64,000 bases of DNA from contig JAECYW010000002.1 in assembly GCA_023014335.1 (NCBI GenBank), positions 620,001-684,000 of the forward strand. Reading direction: 5' to 3'. How positions within the stretch are numbered: position 1 is the first letter of the stretch; the number at the start of each line of letters is the position of its first letter. Origin of the DNA: Galerina marginata (Eukaryota; Basidiomycota; Agaricomycetes; Agaricales; Galerinaceae). Below are positions 34,967 to 47,283 of this stretch, piece by piece. The notes below the pieces were generated by a model. That model saw only the letters and a program-made list of their open reading frames with translations. It was not told the origin of the DNA and did not search any database. A program made the position numbers and the translations under genes.

Positions 34967-37832
34967 ATGAGCCCCGACGGAACAACAGCGACAGTGAATG
35001 CTGTACCTAGCACAGCGTCCGATGTCCAGTCTAAACCCAAACAAGTTCCGAAAGCGTTTAAGCACCCCTTGGACCCACTAACCCCTGACGAGGTATGTAA
35101 CTTCTTTGCGCAAGCGACCTTAATGAATGACATCACACCACCGCTAGATTGCTGCAATATCTCTTGCGATTCGACATCACATCGCTGCCAACACCGAAAT
35201 TAAAGCAGTCAAATTCATCACATGCTCTCTGCTTCCACCTCCCAAGAAAGTTGTGCTCTCATATCTGGGTATCCCATTGAGCCCAGGAATAAAGCCAGAA
35301 GCGCCAGTGGAGATAGTGCGAAAGGCAGAAGTAGATGTGAGTTATACTTTTTCGAAAAGCTTTCGGGTTCTGACATAAATCCAGTTTTTGGACGTCGTTA
35401 ATGGGTACGGAAAATTAGACGTTCTCTGTACATTGACTCACTGCTACTCGGTAGCCGCGCCTACAACGTTGTGCTTAGTCTTAACGAGAAATCAAAGTGG
35501 GAACTCGATACATTGACCCTTCTCCCAGAAGAATTTCACCCCCAGATATCTGTCGAAGAGCTCATCGCGTGCGAAGTCGTCGTCAAGAACAATCCGACAA
35601 TCCAGAAATTGGCTAAGGATGTTGGTGAGTGAAACGGCTATTCCGACATCTCTGTCAACTTAGATATAAAACTTCAAGGCGTATTGCCTGAGCAAATTTT
35701 CTGCGATGGCTGGTCGATTGGCTATGATGACCGTTTCCCTCAGAGGCGTCGTGTACAACAAGCCCTCGTGTTTGCGCGTTTCTCAGAACACGATAATTTG
35801 TATGCCCACCCAATGGTATGTCTACCTATTTAACTCTTTTCTGCGAATCTTAAGTTCTGGTCCGACAGGACTTTATCCCAGTGATAGACGCTAATTCAGA
35901 GGAGCTTCTTCACGTTGGTAGGAATAATATACACATTTTTTGTCGGATTGTACTTATTCATATGATACCAGATTTCCCTCCCCACTACACTCGCGCCGAG
36001 GATGGATCGGCGAAATTAAGTGTTCACAGTACCGCACCGCCTCCAACTGCCGCCGATTCCCTCTCTGCCTCCAAGCGTGAGCGGATGCCTCCGCCCCGCA
36101 AGGCTTGGGATTTCCTTCCCGACCTTATGGCTCAGACAGAGGAGGGAGGATACCACCCGAGGCAAGACTTGAAGCCTCTGCATGTTGTCCAGCCCGAAGG
36201 CGTCAGCTTTAAAATGGACGGACACGTTTTGGAATGGCAAAATTGGAAGATGCATATCGGTAAAGCTTTTCACAGCTTGTCTATACCAGGATGTTGAGAA
36301 TTTTTGTAGCATTCAGTCACCGAGAGGGCATCGCCTTATCCACGATTACGTATAATGACAATGGGGAGATAAGACCTATTATGTACCGTTTATCGTTAGC
36401 GGAGATGGTTGTCCCATATGGTGCTCCAGAATACCCTCATCCTCGAAAATTCGCTTTTGATTCGTGAGTCATCTTGTTTTTACTGCTGAATTAAAATGAA
36501 CATCATCCTTAAAGTGGAGAATACGGAATGGGTACCATGGCCAATGAACTCTCACTTGGATGCGATTGCCTTGGTCAAATCCATTATTTGGTGCGTTCTA
36601 CTGAATATTTTCATTTTCCCAGTCATTAACTCGGGCGTATCGCAGCCTGGTTCATTTATAGCACACGACGGAAGTGCAATCATAATTAAGAACGTAATAT
36701 GCATCCACGAAGAGGATGCCGGTGTGCTCTGGAAACATACCGATTATCGCCCTAATGGCAGGTCTCAGACCGTGAGGCGCCGAAGACTGGTGGTCAGCAT
36801 GGTGTGCACTCTGGCGAATTATGGTGAATTTTATTTTGTCCAAAGGTGTTGCTTTTGACCTAAGGTACCTCGACAGAATATATTTGGAATTACCATTTCT
36901 ACCAGGATGGCAGTATCGAATTCGAGATTCGCCTGACCGGTATCTTGTCGGTCTACGTCAGTAAAGACGACGAACCCAATCCATTTGGAACGACTGTCGC
37001 CCCTAACGTCAATGCCCACTATCACCAGCACATGTTCAGCGTCCGTATTGACCCCATGATCGACGGTCTCAAGAACACAGTCGTCGAGTCCGATATTCTC
37101 CCTCTGGACGCGCCTACAGGCTCGAAGGAAAACTTCGCCGGCAACGCTTTCTTCTCCACAGACACCCCTATCAAGGTCGAATCCGGACGCGCCTACGACT
37201 ACGCGAAGGAGCGCAGGTGGCGCATCGTCAACAGGGCCAAGCAGCACTATAGCTCCGGCAAAGATGTCGGCTACAGCGTCGGCGTCAAAGGCGGGGCGAC
37301 TCCCATGATGGCGAAACCGGACGGATGGGCGTCGAGGAGAGCCGCTTTTTTGAAGAACACTGTTTGGGTCTGCCGGGATGTCGAGGCGGAGGATAGTGGG
37401 ACAGTCAGGATGTGGCCCGCAGGTAAGTATGTTCCACAGACGAAAGAGGAACCGGAAGACTCTGTGGGCTCTTGGGTTGAGGGACAGAAGCCGGTCGAGG
37501 ACGAGGATATTTTGGTTTTTGTCACCGTCGGTGTGTAGCTATTTTCCGCCATTCCCTTTCATGGGATAAATACTTTATCTTTTGCAGGGACAACACATAT
37601 TCCTCGACCTGAAGACTGGCCCGTGTACGTCGAACTTCATGCCCTTAATCACCCAAAACTTACTTCAATATTGTATAGAATGCCAGTTGAACATCTTACC
37701 GTCAGCTTCAAACCAAATTCTTTCTTCAAGGCAAACCCAAGTATGGATGTTCCTGGAAGTAATGACCCGCTCAGTGTTCCTGCTTTCAATGACAACACAA
37801 CAGCAAATGGCAATGCAGCCGGGTGTCATTAA
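34967..37832 (+). CDS. Copper amine oxidase (primary-amine oxidase)
   Basis: Thirteen exons (34967-35092, 35148-35336, 35385-35404, 35455-35624, 35679-35815, 35869-35917, 35972-36259, 36310-36463, 36515-36590, 36646-36823, 36877-37530, 37588-37624, 37679-37832) sum to 2232 bp, or 743 aa, with every phase matching. The enzyme oxidises primary amines to aldehydes, releasing hydrogen peroxide and ammonia. The key residues are all present: the catalytic-base Asp in FDSGEYGMG (about 377); the topaquinone precursor Tyr462 in LANYEY, created across intron 10; copper-binding His512 and His514 in HQHMF; and His684 in THIPRPEDW. The N-terminal HPLDPLTPDE block is typical of fungal members. There is no signal peptide, so it is probably cytosolic or peroxisomal; no clear C-terminal peroxisome signal is seen. 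Exon 3 is only 20 bp. Confidence 0.95.
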
Positions 37833-38028
37833 ATTCCATCCCATGCAAAGGCGTGGTGGCTGAGGTTGTTCAACTCAGTAAATGGAATTCGAATATCCTT
37901 GCATGTGTGTCATTGTGTACTGTATTGATTACATATCTGGACGATTTTTGTTGTGACCTGCCCCCTCTGTATTACTAGTTGATTTGAAATATGCGATCCA
38001 AGGTTCTTTATCTGTGATTTGTTGGAAA

Positions 38029-40326
38029 TTATCGAGTACGTGAAGGGTCTCTAATGTGGGATGTGTGGCGAGGTCGAGGGGTCAAAGGAACAAAAGCGGC
38101 ACTAATTCGCGGTGGTGTAGCCGATTGCGCTGTAAGTTCTGTTGGCGAGGTCGGGGTGTCGAGTAACTCGGCTAGCTTCGCAGGTGGGATGATATGGCGG
38201 TTTGGCTTGCAATTAGGCGGGGTAATCATGTGTGGATCAGCAGCAGAAATATCCCGAGGACGCCCTGAGGGTATTGAGGTATTGAAGTTAAGCTTGTTCG
38301 ATGGGCGGTGATGTTCGCCTGCGGATGAGGCCCGACGACGCCGGACTGACTGGGACTCTGTCCTGGAATGCCCCTCTCCTAGATGGCGGTGGGAAATGGT
38401 CGGCCAGTGACTATGGCTCTGGTTTGCGCGGTGGTTACTGCTCAAAGGTGCATTCACGGCGGTTGGAGCAGCATGCGATTGCCCACGTTTGTGGAAATTC
38501 CATGCATGGGTCTTAGAAGAGAAAAAGTGGGAAATATGACCGTCTGTCTCTGCGAAATTGACAGTGCCCCCCGTATTTCCGGCTTTGGTTGGGATTGGCG
38601 GCGTCGCACCAGGCGGCTGCAGCTTCTCAGATACCAACTTGGTCGCCACGCCTTTCCTGAAAACGTGCATAATGGTATTCCGTTTGCCTTGCTTCGGCAG
38701 CACAAGGAATGGGCTGCAAGAAAAGTTGAGTGGAGTCAGGATCTTTTCGCCCTCGCCCTCCATGATCCTTCCAGAGCCCTCGATGCGACGGTCGTCCACC
38801 AGGTACTCGAATTGCCAGTGCAGCTTCGAAGAATCAGTTTCATGACCCGCAAACGACATTTCGTGGCCGTGCAGGACGTAAACGCCATTGGCTTTCAGAG
38901 TGAGATGTGCCTGCTTCGAGAGATAATCATGCGATTCGTCGAAATCCACCGTAACGCGCCTCAGAATGGGAGGAGTCTCAAAGGGTGCATAGTGGAAGTG
39001 AAAAGCCTGCCTTGTGACGGGTCTGAAATGCGCCATAACCGTTCCCGGGGCCCTTGAACTTTGTGCAGAGCGAAGACGGGCAACGCCAGTGAATTTGAAG
39101 GATGGCTGGGCAGCGCGAAACCCTTCTTGATCTATCAGAAATTGAACAGTGACGTCTTTGAGCCAAGAATGGTCGTCGTGGTGATTGTGGTGTGGTCTGC
39201 GAGAGTGATGACCTTCAGGGCTGGATTTATCCTCAGTGGGTGCCTCCTGAGGTCTACGGCTTTCGTAAAGGGAGGGAGGGAATTGTGAGGCCCGAGGCGT
39301 CTCCACAATAACGTTCAAATCACGATTTTCGAGGACTCTAGGGCGGACGGGTGTGCGGCGAGGAGGAGTTACGGTAACATCTTCGTTGAAGTCAGGGGTG
39401 TATGGAACCGACAGTCGTCGAGCCAAGTCTTCTCGGGCAACAAATTCCTTGTATTGGTTGGAATCCCAGTCACGAGAAGAGATCCAAGAAATATTCGTGG
39501 GCAAAGGCTTCTTGGGTGTGAGGAGCTCGCCGATGTCGTTTACATCGAACTCGAATTCTTTCCCGCCACCAATAGCAAGCTTAGCACTTTGGGGCTGTCC
39601 CTGATGCTCTAAACCATGCGCAGCGTCATTTTTTACCACTTCCTGGCAGGACCTTTCAACGTTTCCCGGAATAGTGGGACTAACAACTTGGAGTACGCTT
39701 CCCGAGCGTCTTCTCCGAATGTCAAATTCCTCGTCCACCAAGCTGACTCGTTTTCCTGGCTTCACTGGAAAAGCCGGCGGCGTTGGCGGAGGACTTTGAG
39801 GAACGGGTACCAAAGTAGAGACTTCAAACCCCAGTTCATGAGGTTTAATGATGAGAGTCTTCCGTTTCGGACCAAAAGTGCCCACAGACGTGATGGTGTT
39901 CGAACTGTCCGAGCTTTCCAGGCCCAACAGCGCAGAGTCGACGCGACTGCTTCTTGCAGACCTAGGCACTGTTGGGCTGTTCGGGACGGCAAGATCAAGA
40001 CCCAAACCATTCAAGGACAACCGAAACCCAGAACGCAGGCCCACAGCAGTAGACACAGATACAGACGAATCACGTCGGCCGCCAACGGCGACGGTACGCA
40101 TACTCCCAGTGGGGCTGGCGATATCTGAGATAGACATACCTCCTTCTGCGTAGGCCTCATCATACAGAAGCACAGGAATATCGCCCGAGGACCAGGTAAA
40201 AGCCACTTGTGAGGGTGTCAAAATTGGAGACGGTGGGTCGACAGTGTATAGCTCGTTGAAGGCGGATGCCAGTGAGGGGGAGAGCGGGAGAGAAGGATCT
40301 TCTTCGTCCATTGGGAAGTCTTCCAT
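38029..40326 (-). CDS. Large unknown basidiomycete protein
   Basis: One open frame from the ATG at 40324-40326 gives 765 aa (MEDFPMDEEDPSLPLSPS); upstream codons in frame lack an ATG. The first half is Ser/Pro-rich and probably disordered, with many SP and TP sites that could be kinase targets. A compact region of about 190 residues follows (near VQFLIDQEGFRAAQPSF to VLPKQGKRNTIMHVFRKG). It is rich in beta-like and aromatic patterns (AFHFHYAPFETPP, YVLHGHEMSF, LHWQFEYLVDDRR) and looks like a folded domain. The tail is again basic and Ser/Pro-rich. I do not recognise the fold; regulatory or scaffold functions are possible. Confidence 0.72.
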   Translation of the reverse strand: MEDFPMDEEDPSLPLSPSLASAFNELYTVDPPSPILTPSQVAFTWSSGDIPVLLYDEAYAEGGMSISDIASPTGSMRTVAVGGRRDSSVSVSTAVGLRSGFRLSLNGLGLDLAVPNSPTVPRSARSSRVDSALLGLESSDSSNTITSVGTFGPKRKTLIIKPHELGFEVSTLVPVPQSPPPTPPAFPVKPGKRVSLVDEEFDIRRRRSGSVLQVVSPTIPGNVERSCQEVVKNDAAHGLEHQGQPQSAKLAIGGGKEFEFDVNDIGELLTPKKPLPTNISWISSRDWDSNQYKEFVAREDLARRLSVPYTPDFNEDVTVTPPRRTPVRPRVLENRDLNVIVETPRASQFPPSLYESRRPQEAPTEDKSSPEGHHSRRPHHNHHDDHSWLKDVTVQFLIDQEGFRAAQPSFKFTGVARLRSAQSSRAPGTVMAHFRPVTRQAFHFHYAPFETPPILRRVTVDFDESHDYLSKQAHLTLKANGVYVLHGHEMSFAGHETDSSKLHWQFEYLVDDRRIEGSGRIMEGEGEKILTPLNFSCSPFLVLPKQGKRNTIMHVFRKGVATKLVSEKLQPPGATPPIPTKAGNTGGTVNFAETDGHISHFFSSKTHAWNFHKRGQSHAAPTAVNAPLSSNHRANQSHSHWPTISHRHLGEGHSRTESQSVRRRRASSAGEHHRPSNKLNFNTSIPSGRPRDISAADPHMITPPNCKPNRHIIPPAKLAELLDTPTSPTELTAQSATPPRISAAFVPLTPRPRHTSHIRDPSRTR

Positions 40327-40603
40327 GATGTCTGTGGCGAATGTCTTTTCGAGATGCTCTGCTGCAAATTTATGTAAAGGAAGCAGAGAAGGAAAAAAGA
40401 ATTGAAGTTGACAGGAAAGATTAAATGCGCACTGCCTGACAATTGGTGGCGAACCAACGGAAGCACATGGCAAGCAGTCACAAATATTTCCAATTGACGC
40501 GTTTCCGATTCAGTAAATGTACAAGTAACAATATTAACGACGTATCTACTTTACATGCGACCTACTCTAATACACCTTCTTAGGCTGCCAATACTTTTAT
40601 ACA

Positions 40604-43067
40604 TCAAGCCAAGTCATCCAAAATCCGTCTCGCGACCTCCTCTTTGATCTTCACCCTCTCAATATTTTTCAACAGACAGTAATCACCATACTCGTTCCCG
40701 CTCTGCCATGCCTCACCGGGCAGCCAGAACATCCGGGTAAGTGGAGACGAGTGCGCCGCGTCGAGGAAGGGGTGGCAAGATACTCTTTCCCAGGTATCGG
40801 TCATGGTGGCGTAGCGGGGCTCGAAGGCCGAGCTGCGAGGGTGCAATGGGAAGTCGAGTTCGACGAGGTAGTCGCACTGGTGGACTGGGACCTACATGGC
40901 AATGAAGGGTTGGATAACAGTTAAACCAGCGTGTTTTGTGGAATATACGCACGTAATGTGAGAGGTCCTCTTTGTTCAAATCATTCAGATCCTTCGGCAC
41001 GAATCTTGTCTGAGGCTTCAACCACCACCTATTCGCGAGCTCCGCAAGAACACCCCCATGTTCCACTCCTTCTTCCTCAGGAATTTTCTCTTCGAAATGG
41101 CGCGGAAGCATCCCATCAAACTCGCTCTTCACAAATTCGACCTGGACACCAGTCGGCACGAGGTAATGGCCAGGGAAGCGATACCACTCCTTGCCGTAAC
41201 AAAGCTTCAGGTCGAACTCCTTGATAGGTGTGAGGTCAATTCGGGGTTTCTGGTCTTCCTCCATGTCTGCGGGGTAGACGGGGAGGAGGCCGGTGTCGTT
41301 CAGGAGGCGAGGGAGCTCTTGGAATTGGAATTCGAAGGCGACTGTTAAGGGCGAGTGATAATAGTGCCAGAGTGCAAGTATCCGGCTGAGAGAGATGAGG
41401 GAAGATGCGACGACTACGGAGAAGGTGAAATTCCTGAAGATGAGTGTTTGAGAAGCCTAAACTTATGCTAAGATGATATGAAAGGGCCCATAAGATAATA
41501 AGCACTCACTCTGTAAGGCGATTTCGTCAGACTAATAAAAGCGACTTCCAGCCAGCCTCGAATGAGGTATACGCAAACAGCAGCATTAAAGCACACTAAA
41601 GGATACGCGGGAAACATGAACCTTTCTTCTTTATGGGGCTGCAACGCCAAAATTCCCATCCACAAATACAGAGGAGCCAGTCGGAAGGCTAATATCGTGA
41701 AAGGCGAACTCTGGTTTGCGTTTGGGGTGTAGAATCCAAGGCGTTTGCGATCGACAAAATATGTGACCGCTAAGGCAGGCGCAGAGACCAAGGCAAGGAG
41801 GATGAGGACGTTGAAGTTCAGTATGAGGTTGTTAAGGTAGAAGTACCAAGGTTCGGTGCCATATAGTTCTGGACCGCGTTCGGAGCCGCCAAAGATGTTG
41901 TAGCGAACGATGTTCCATGGAACGATAGTGGGTTTGCCATATGCCAGACTGTCGAAGAAGACAACTGGGATCTGAACAGTTCATACCAGGTCAATAAAGC
42001 ATTACTGGACGAAATGAACTGCCTTACAAAGATGAGTGCGGCTGTCAGACCAGCTCCGAACAACCGGGTGAACCTCTTGCTCATCCAGGATAATCGAGCA
42101 TCGGGCGTGACGAGATCTGTGCCATAGACGAGGAGTTCCTCCAAGATGAATGGAATAGCTAGAGCCAGAGCAAAAGGCCAGCCAATGATACCGCCAGTTG
42201 CAAATAGTAGCGTTGCGAGCAGCGTTCGGCGGTTTTTGTTCGAGCTCGTTGGCTCGAAGGCGTATGAGAATGCCAAACTGCTGGTGTACATAGTAAACGA
42301 AGACGGAAGGAAGGCTATTGGAAAAATCAGAGACAATCTCAATATATCGATGAATAAAATATGTACCTGTAGTCGAAATCCATGTTCCTGCACTGAACAA
42401 CATGAAGAAGAAATAATAGCGCCCTACACGGTCGTTGATTTTCTCGACTATGGTGCGATATAATTTTGCTTCAGTAAAAACTGAAATCGTTGCCAGAAAA
42501 ATACGGACGCCGAAGAAAGCTGCGCGCTATTTGGAATACGTTCAACACAAAGAGAGAACATTACAGAGAGAATCGACGTGCCTTGTCGCCAGCAAGAATT
42601 ATCTTTCCAATGCGAGGAGGGATATAGTGCAGCAAAATGTATGCCCAGCTTCTGAGGGCGTACACTGGGGAGTGCTCCCATGTTTGGAACCCATAACCTT
42701 GTTCGAGAAAATGAAGAGGTTCCCAGAAGTTGAAGACTTGAATTCGAGCAAAATGGTGAGTTTAATGCCAACAAATTAGCCGTACTCAGGCGGACCTTCA
42801 TCACAATCGCTGATATTGGAGTACATAGCTCCAGAAACTCGTATCAGGAATAAGATTCGAACTGCAAGAGAGAAGGATGGTATCCATGGTCGACGTTGTG
42901 CTCTGCATTTGCTTCTTGAGCATTAGAACAACTCTTACAGCTTGTTGCACCGACCTTCGAAGTTGGTCTTGCAGGATACCAGTATGTCGGGCTGCTGGAG
43001 CTGCCTTCGGCTTTTCTTCTTTGTTAGTCGGCTTTCTGAAGCGCAGTTCCTGTGTCCCGGACGACAT
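40604..43067 (-). CDS. ALG9: ALG9-type alpha-1,2-mannosyltransferase
   Basis: Eight exons (42955-43067, 42796-42902, 42582-42736, 42367-42526, 42028-42314, 41510-41971, 40953-41456, 40604-40891) give 691 aa with consistent phases. The multi-pass ER membrane enzyme adds mannose from dolichol-phosphate-mannose to the lipid-linked oligosaccharide used for N-glycosylation. Diagnostic motifs are NISDCDEVFNFWEPLHF near the N-terminus (luminal loop with the acidic pair), ELYGTEPWYFYLNNLILNFN and the GT22-family HKEERF. These point to ALG9 rather than ALG12 or GPI-anchor members. The third intron (42527-42581) appears to use a GC donor (AAG then GCACGT), since this alone keeps the family-like GDKRAAFFGVRIFLA junction; a GT alternative exists six bases later. 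The C-terminal 200 residues are soluble. Confidence 0.92.
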
Positions 43068-43850
43068 TTTGACGGAAGAAGAAGGAGCGGATGTATCGGC
43101 GTCAAGAATCGGAACTCGGTCCACGGTACGTTGTAGCTCACGTGCTACCGTGATTGGTCATAGACGCGTCGTAAGTAAGTACGCGCCTGGTCAAACCTGC
43201 TTCTACTTCTTTTGAACACCACAAATTCTTGATGGGGCCAGGCGGCAAGATGGCATGACTCCAAACAACCACCCTAACCGTACTCTCTCTGACTGTTTAC
43301 TGAACTAGGAAAGGACAGGAGACAAGGTGGTTGGGACGGAACAAACAGTGAATAGATATCGATCTGGGCAGGTATCTCTCTGTCATCACGATGGTCCCCT
43401 CGAGGCTAACGATTATTATTCATCCGCGTTGCTTCAGGCTGCTTGCGGCTGCTGCCTTCAATGCTCTATAATGGCGAGATCAGAATTAGGCTCTTGTGCA
43501 TGCTGCCTAGCCTTGGTTCTGCTAGGAGTGCATTCAGTTGATAACATACAATAACCAGTGCTGTGGCAATATAAAGACTAGAACCCGGCGGGGGGATGAG
43601 TCAATGTCTGGAAGAGCCCCAGAACTAGACGGAAGTCACCAGCGTAACGGCGGCGTTGGGGCTTCTGTCCTGAAAAGGACGACGAGTTGCTTCTTCCAGA
43701 GTTTGTGGAATGTCTGTTGTGACGTTACTTTCAGATCGACTCAGCTCCTTTTCCTTTCCGCCTTTTCTATCTCTTGTTTTCATCCCCCATCTTCCTCCCT
43801 TTTCCTTCCTCTCCCCGCCATCCATCCTGTCCTCGTCGTTGTCTTCCACG
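43068..43850. other. Intergenic between divergent genes
   Basis: About 780 bp between ALG9 (-) and the DUF6533-type gene (+). It ends in a long pyrimidine-rich stretch (43735-43840) just before the ATG at 43851, common in basidiomycete promoters that lack a TATA box. Confidence 0.5.
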
Positions 43851-45929
43851 ATGTCCGAGATTCCATCCGCCGCTGAGCTCCTAACAGCGGACCATTTCAT
43901 CTATGTCACTCAAGTATACTTTTGTGGTACGTATCCTTGACCTCACACTACTTACTCACCAGCTCATCCGAGGATTTTATAGCCATGTGTAATTGCCCAG
44001 CTCTCTTCTCCGTTTTCTCGCTTTCTGATATACGTCGTCGTTTGACGCTCTAGACGCCGTCGTTCTGTGGGACTGGATCATCAGTCTTCCAAGAGAATAC
44101 CGCTTCGTACGCCATAGTTCACTTCATATATGCGCCTTTTTTATCACGCATCTCATCATCTTCATCGCCCCAGGTATGGAGAACCCACTGGACCCCAGTC
44201 AAAATGGCATATCTGTTCTGTCGGTAAGTTTAAACGGCATGTTGCTCTCTCTTTATGTAACCTCACCTGTTCAAGCTACTGGGTCATTATCGTTGTACCC
44301 TACCTGCTCTATTGTTTTGTCGTCGACCATCCAAAGGCAACGTGCGAGCGCATATACAAGGTCCGTCCTCCTTCTATCCCTTTCATCGTACGCAGTTCAA
44401 GCTCGTTCTTTAGATTCCTGTAGCTCTTGCCATGTGGAATCAAGTTGGCTCCGAATGCAAGTCGTTCCATTGTTTATGGCGTGATTTATCGAACTCAGCC
44501 ACCTCGTTGCAGCCGTACTCTTAATTCGCACATATGCGTTCTTTAGCAGAAATGTCTACGTCTTGTGGTTCTTGCTTTCGGCTTTATCTGGAGTTGTCGC
44601 CTACCAACTCTACGTAGACACGACTCAAATGTTGCGTATGTTTTATTTTCACCATCACTGACCGCTTATTCTTACTGAAATCGCCTGTTTAGTGTTGCCT
44701 TTCTTTAAACCACCCTTTGTATGCGGTCGGATGCTGTCCGAGAGACAAAAACTAATAGGCTTATACAGGAAAGTGGCCCCTGTTTTCCAATGTCAAAACC
44801 TCATTCGGCGCATTTGCTTGGTTTGTCCTTTCTTTACCTCACGGAAATTAATCTTGATACCCTTTCTATCCAATAGGCTTCTTTGTAAGGCTCATTGGCT
44901 TTCACCACTTAACAATTGACTAAACGATTCCGTCAACGCAGATCGCGCCTTTGCTGTTTGACACTGTCGTAACTTCCATGACGGTTTGGAAAGCCTTCAA
45001 CATCCGCAGACGTAATGGTGGGCCAAACAGCCGTCTGATTCAGACTTTTCTTCGCGAGGGTTCGTATCCCATTTACCTCCGGCTTCAGCATTTCAAATTG
45101 AATTTCCATTTCTAGGTGTCTTTTACTATATTTTAATCTCAATCGCCAACTTGGTGCGTCGTATCTTTCTTCTGCCCGCCCCTTCTGACCGTCGTTCTAC
45201 TCCAGATCAATGGCATTTTCTATCTACAGTCGGTGCAATTATTAAATTTAATCTCGCGGCTTCTTCTCACTCGCTTCTTTATCTAGGCCGCGTCAGGTCA
45301 TTTCCGCTATCAATATTCCCTTGAGCGTTATGCTCGGACCTGTGCTTGCCTGTCGTCTGGTAAGACCGCCACTCATGTTATTCTGAATATTATTGACCCT
45401 TGTTTTAAAGATTCTCGATCTTCGTGAACGCGGTTCAGAGACAGTTTCGCACTCTGAGGGCTCAGGCATCGCCGCGTTCACGACCAAGTCGATGACCCAA
45501 CAAGGTTCTCCGTATACCCCTCCCGGTCACCGCTGCAAGAACGGTAGCCGATATGGACGGAGCCGAGGCATGGTTAGCACAATCAGCTCAGGTGTCGTCC
45601 TCACCACCATTGGGAGTATGCATCCGGACCATATGGACCACGACCTTGAACAAGATGTAGTGGAAATGGAAGATATTCGATTTGGATTAGGGCACCTTGG
45701 GACGCTCAGTGCCGCTGTCGGCGGCGAAGATGGCGAGCCGTTGCCTGAGGGTGAAGACCATCGTGACGGCCGTCATCGTGATAGCCCCGCCCCGGCGTAC
45801 CAGTCATTGGAAATGGGATTCAGACATGGTGGCAGAAGGTCTCCATCTCCCAGCTTCGACGAGCACTCCACCCATTCGATCGTCAGAGGAATCAGAGTCG
45901 ACGTGGAGCAAGCGACATCTGCTCGGTAA
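43851..45929 (+). CDS. DUF6533-type membrane protein
   Basis: The gene has many small exons from the ATG at 43851 (MSEIPSAAELL). Well-supported exons are 43851-43926, 44054-44106, 44174-44223 and 44276-44360; they join in phase to YFCDAVVLWDWIISLPREYR and then WTPVKMAYLFCRYWVII, the pattern of the N-terminal DUF6533 domain. Later exons include FFSRNVYVLWFLLSALSG, a loop, PLLFDTVVTSMTVWKAFN, FLREGVFYYILISIANL, NGIFYLQ and PLSVMLGPVLACRLILDL, so about seven helices in total. The last large exon (ILDLRERGSETVSH onward) gives an Asp/Glu/His- and Ser-rich cytoplasmic tail of about 170 residues. Exon borders between 44400 and 44930 are uncertain (one inferred intron is only 38 bp). Proteins of this kind are very abundant in mushrooms and of unknown function. 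Confidence 0.78.
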
Positions 45930-47283
45930 TGGATTGACCGGTGGAGCCCTCCATTGCTGTTTCCCATCGCATTTCCTTTGCATTGGCTGTCGTCGAGAAC
46001 GCTATCATTGTCATCCTTTCTGCCACTCTTTCTGCATGCCACCATTGGACCCGACGCATTTTTTGAACACAACTGGGTGAAACGGCTTCTTACTTTTAGA
46101 TTTTCATTTCATCCACGACTATCCTGTCTTGCCTTTCCTTCTACGTCTTTATACTATTAGCTTTCGCTTTAAATCATTCCCTGTAACATACCCGTTCTTT
46201 CGCCGCTGTATTATCATCACCATCAGTTTAGTTAAGACCCCATATTTTATCTCTAGGTTTGGTTAGTTAGCATTCATCGCCCATGCACGCTTTCGCTCTT
46301 TGCATTCTCTGCGTTCCATTTGTCGCGAGACAGAAAGCATTGTTGTAGTTTGGGCTGCTTTTCTATTCTATCACAAGTCCGTTCCTTTCTCTGCATTACA
46401 TATCAGTAGCATGTTCGTTTCCACTCTTTCTTCTCGTCCTCGGCCATCGATCAAGGCTTCTTCACGGTCATGATCAAGCTTTTCATTAGAGTATGGCCCG
46501 CATTTCCTTCTCTTTGTTACCGCATTATTGTGACCCTACTACACTACCAGCTATTTACGCACGTAACTACGTACACACTGCGTCCAAAAACATGCACGTA
46601 TTGTTGCATACTTGCTTTGCTTGCTCTCAGACAAGTCAGCTCTGTTCGAGCTTTCAATTTCGACGTCAAATGAAGGACTCCGCGAACCGCGGACCTTCGC
46701 GGACTTGAAATTGAGTTGGAGCCGTGCCAAGCCAAAGCCCAGCTGCCCGTTAACCACTCTTTCTCTCGCTAGTCAGAGACTCAGAGTGGGGTACAAGCCT
46801 CAAGGTGTGTGCGGAAGGAGGGGTTTGAGATTCTCGATCTGGTGTTTCTGCGGAGCAGATGGAGGGCAGAACCACTGCTTTGCTGTCGTAATGGTGAGCA
46901 CAAATCGCTACCAATTGTGGTAATTTTTATTCCTAAAATACCGAAAATAGGAAATTCGAATTGTATCGGATATGTTTTCTCAGCAACCCGCTTTCTTGTG
47001 GACTTGAATCATAAAATAAATACTATAAAGCTTTTACGAAAACGAGCTCAAAACGCGAGGAAAGAGCGGCCAAATTTAGACACCGGACACCGGGTTAATT
47101 CCTCTCTTGTCAAAACTTTGGCTTGGTCAAACCGCCTCGATGTTTGTCAATGTCACCTCATGGGAAGCCTGCAATTTTGGGGACTTGATCGGAATAGCAG
47201 ACCGAACTGCTTATCGCACATCATGTCGGCGCTTGTTCTTGTTTCAGTGGTCTGGTCTGTTCCACTACGGTTACCGCCATAAC
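45930..47283. other. Intergenic
   Basis: About 1.35 kb without a supported gene; pyrimidine-rich 3' flank sequence dominates the first 600 bases. Overlapping open frames near 46.5-47.1 kb have no recognisable domain and no shared splice pattern. Confidence 0.45.

Noticed and set aside
43327..43554. Cys-rich 75-codon plus-strand frame
   Set aside because: It resembles a small cysteine-rich protein in composition only; there is no signal peptide at its start, and it sits in the promoter region of the DUF6533-type gene.
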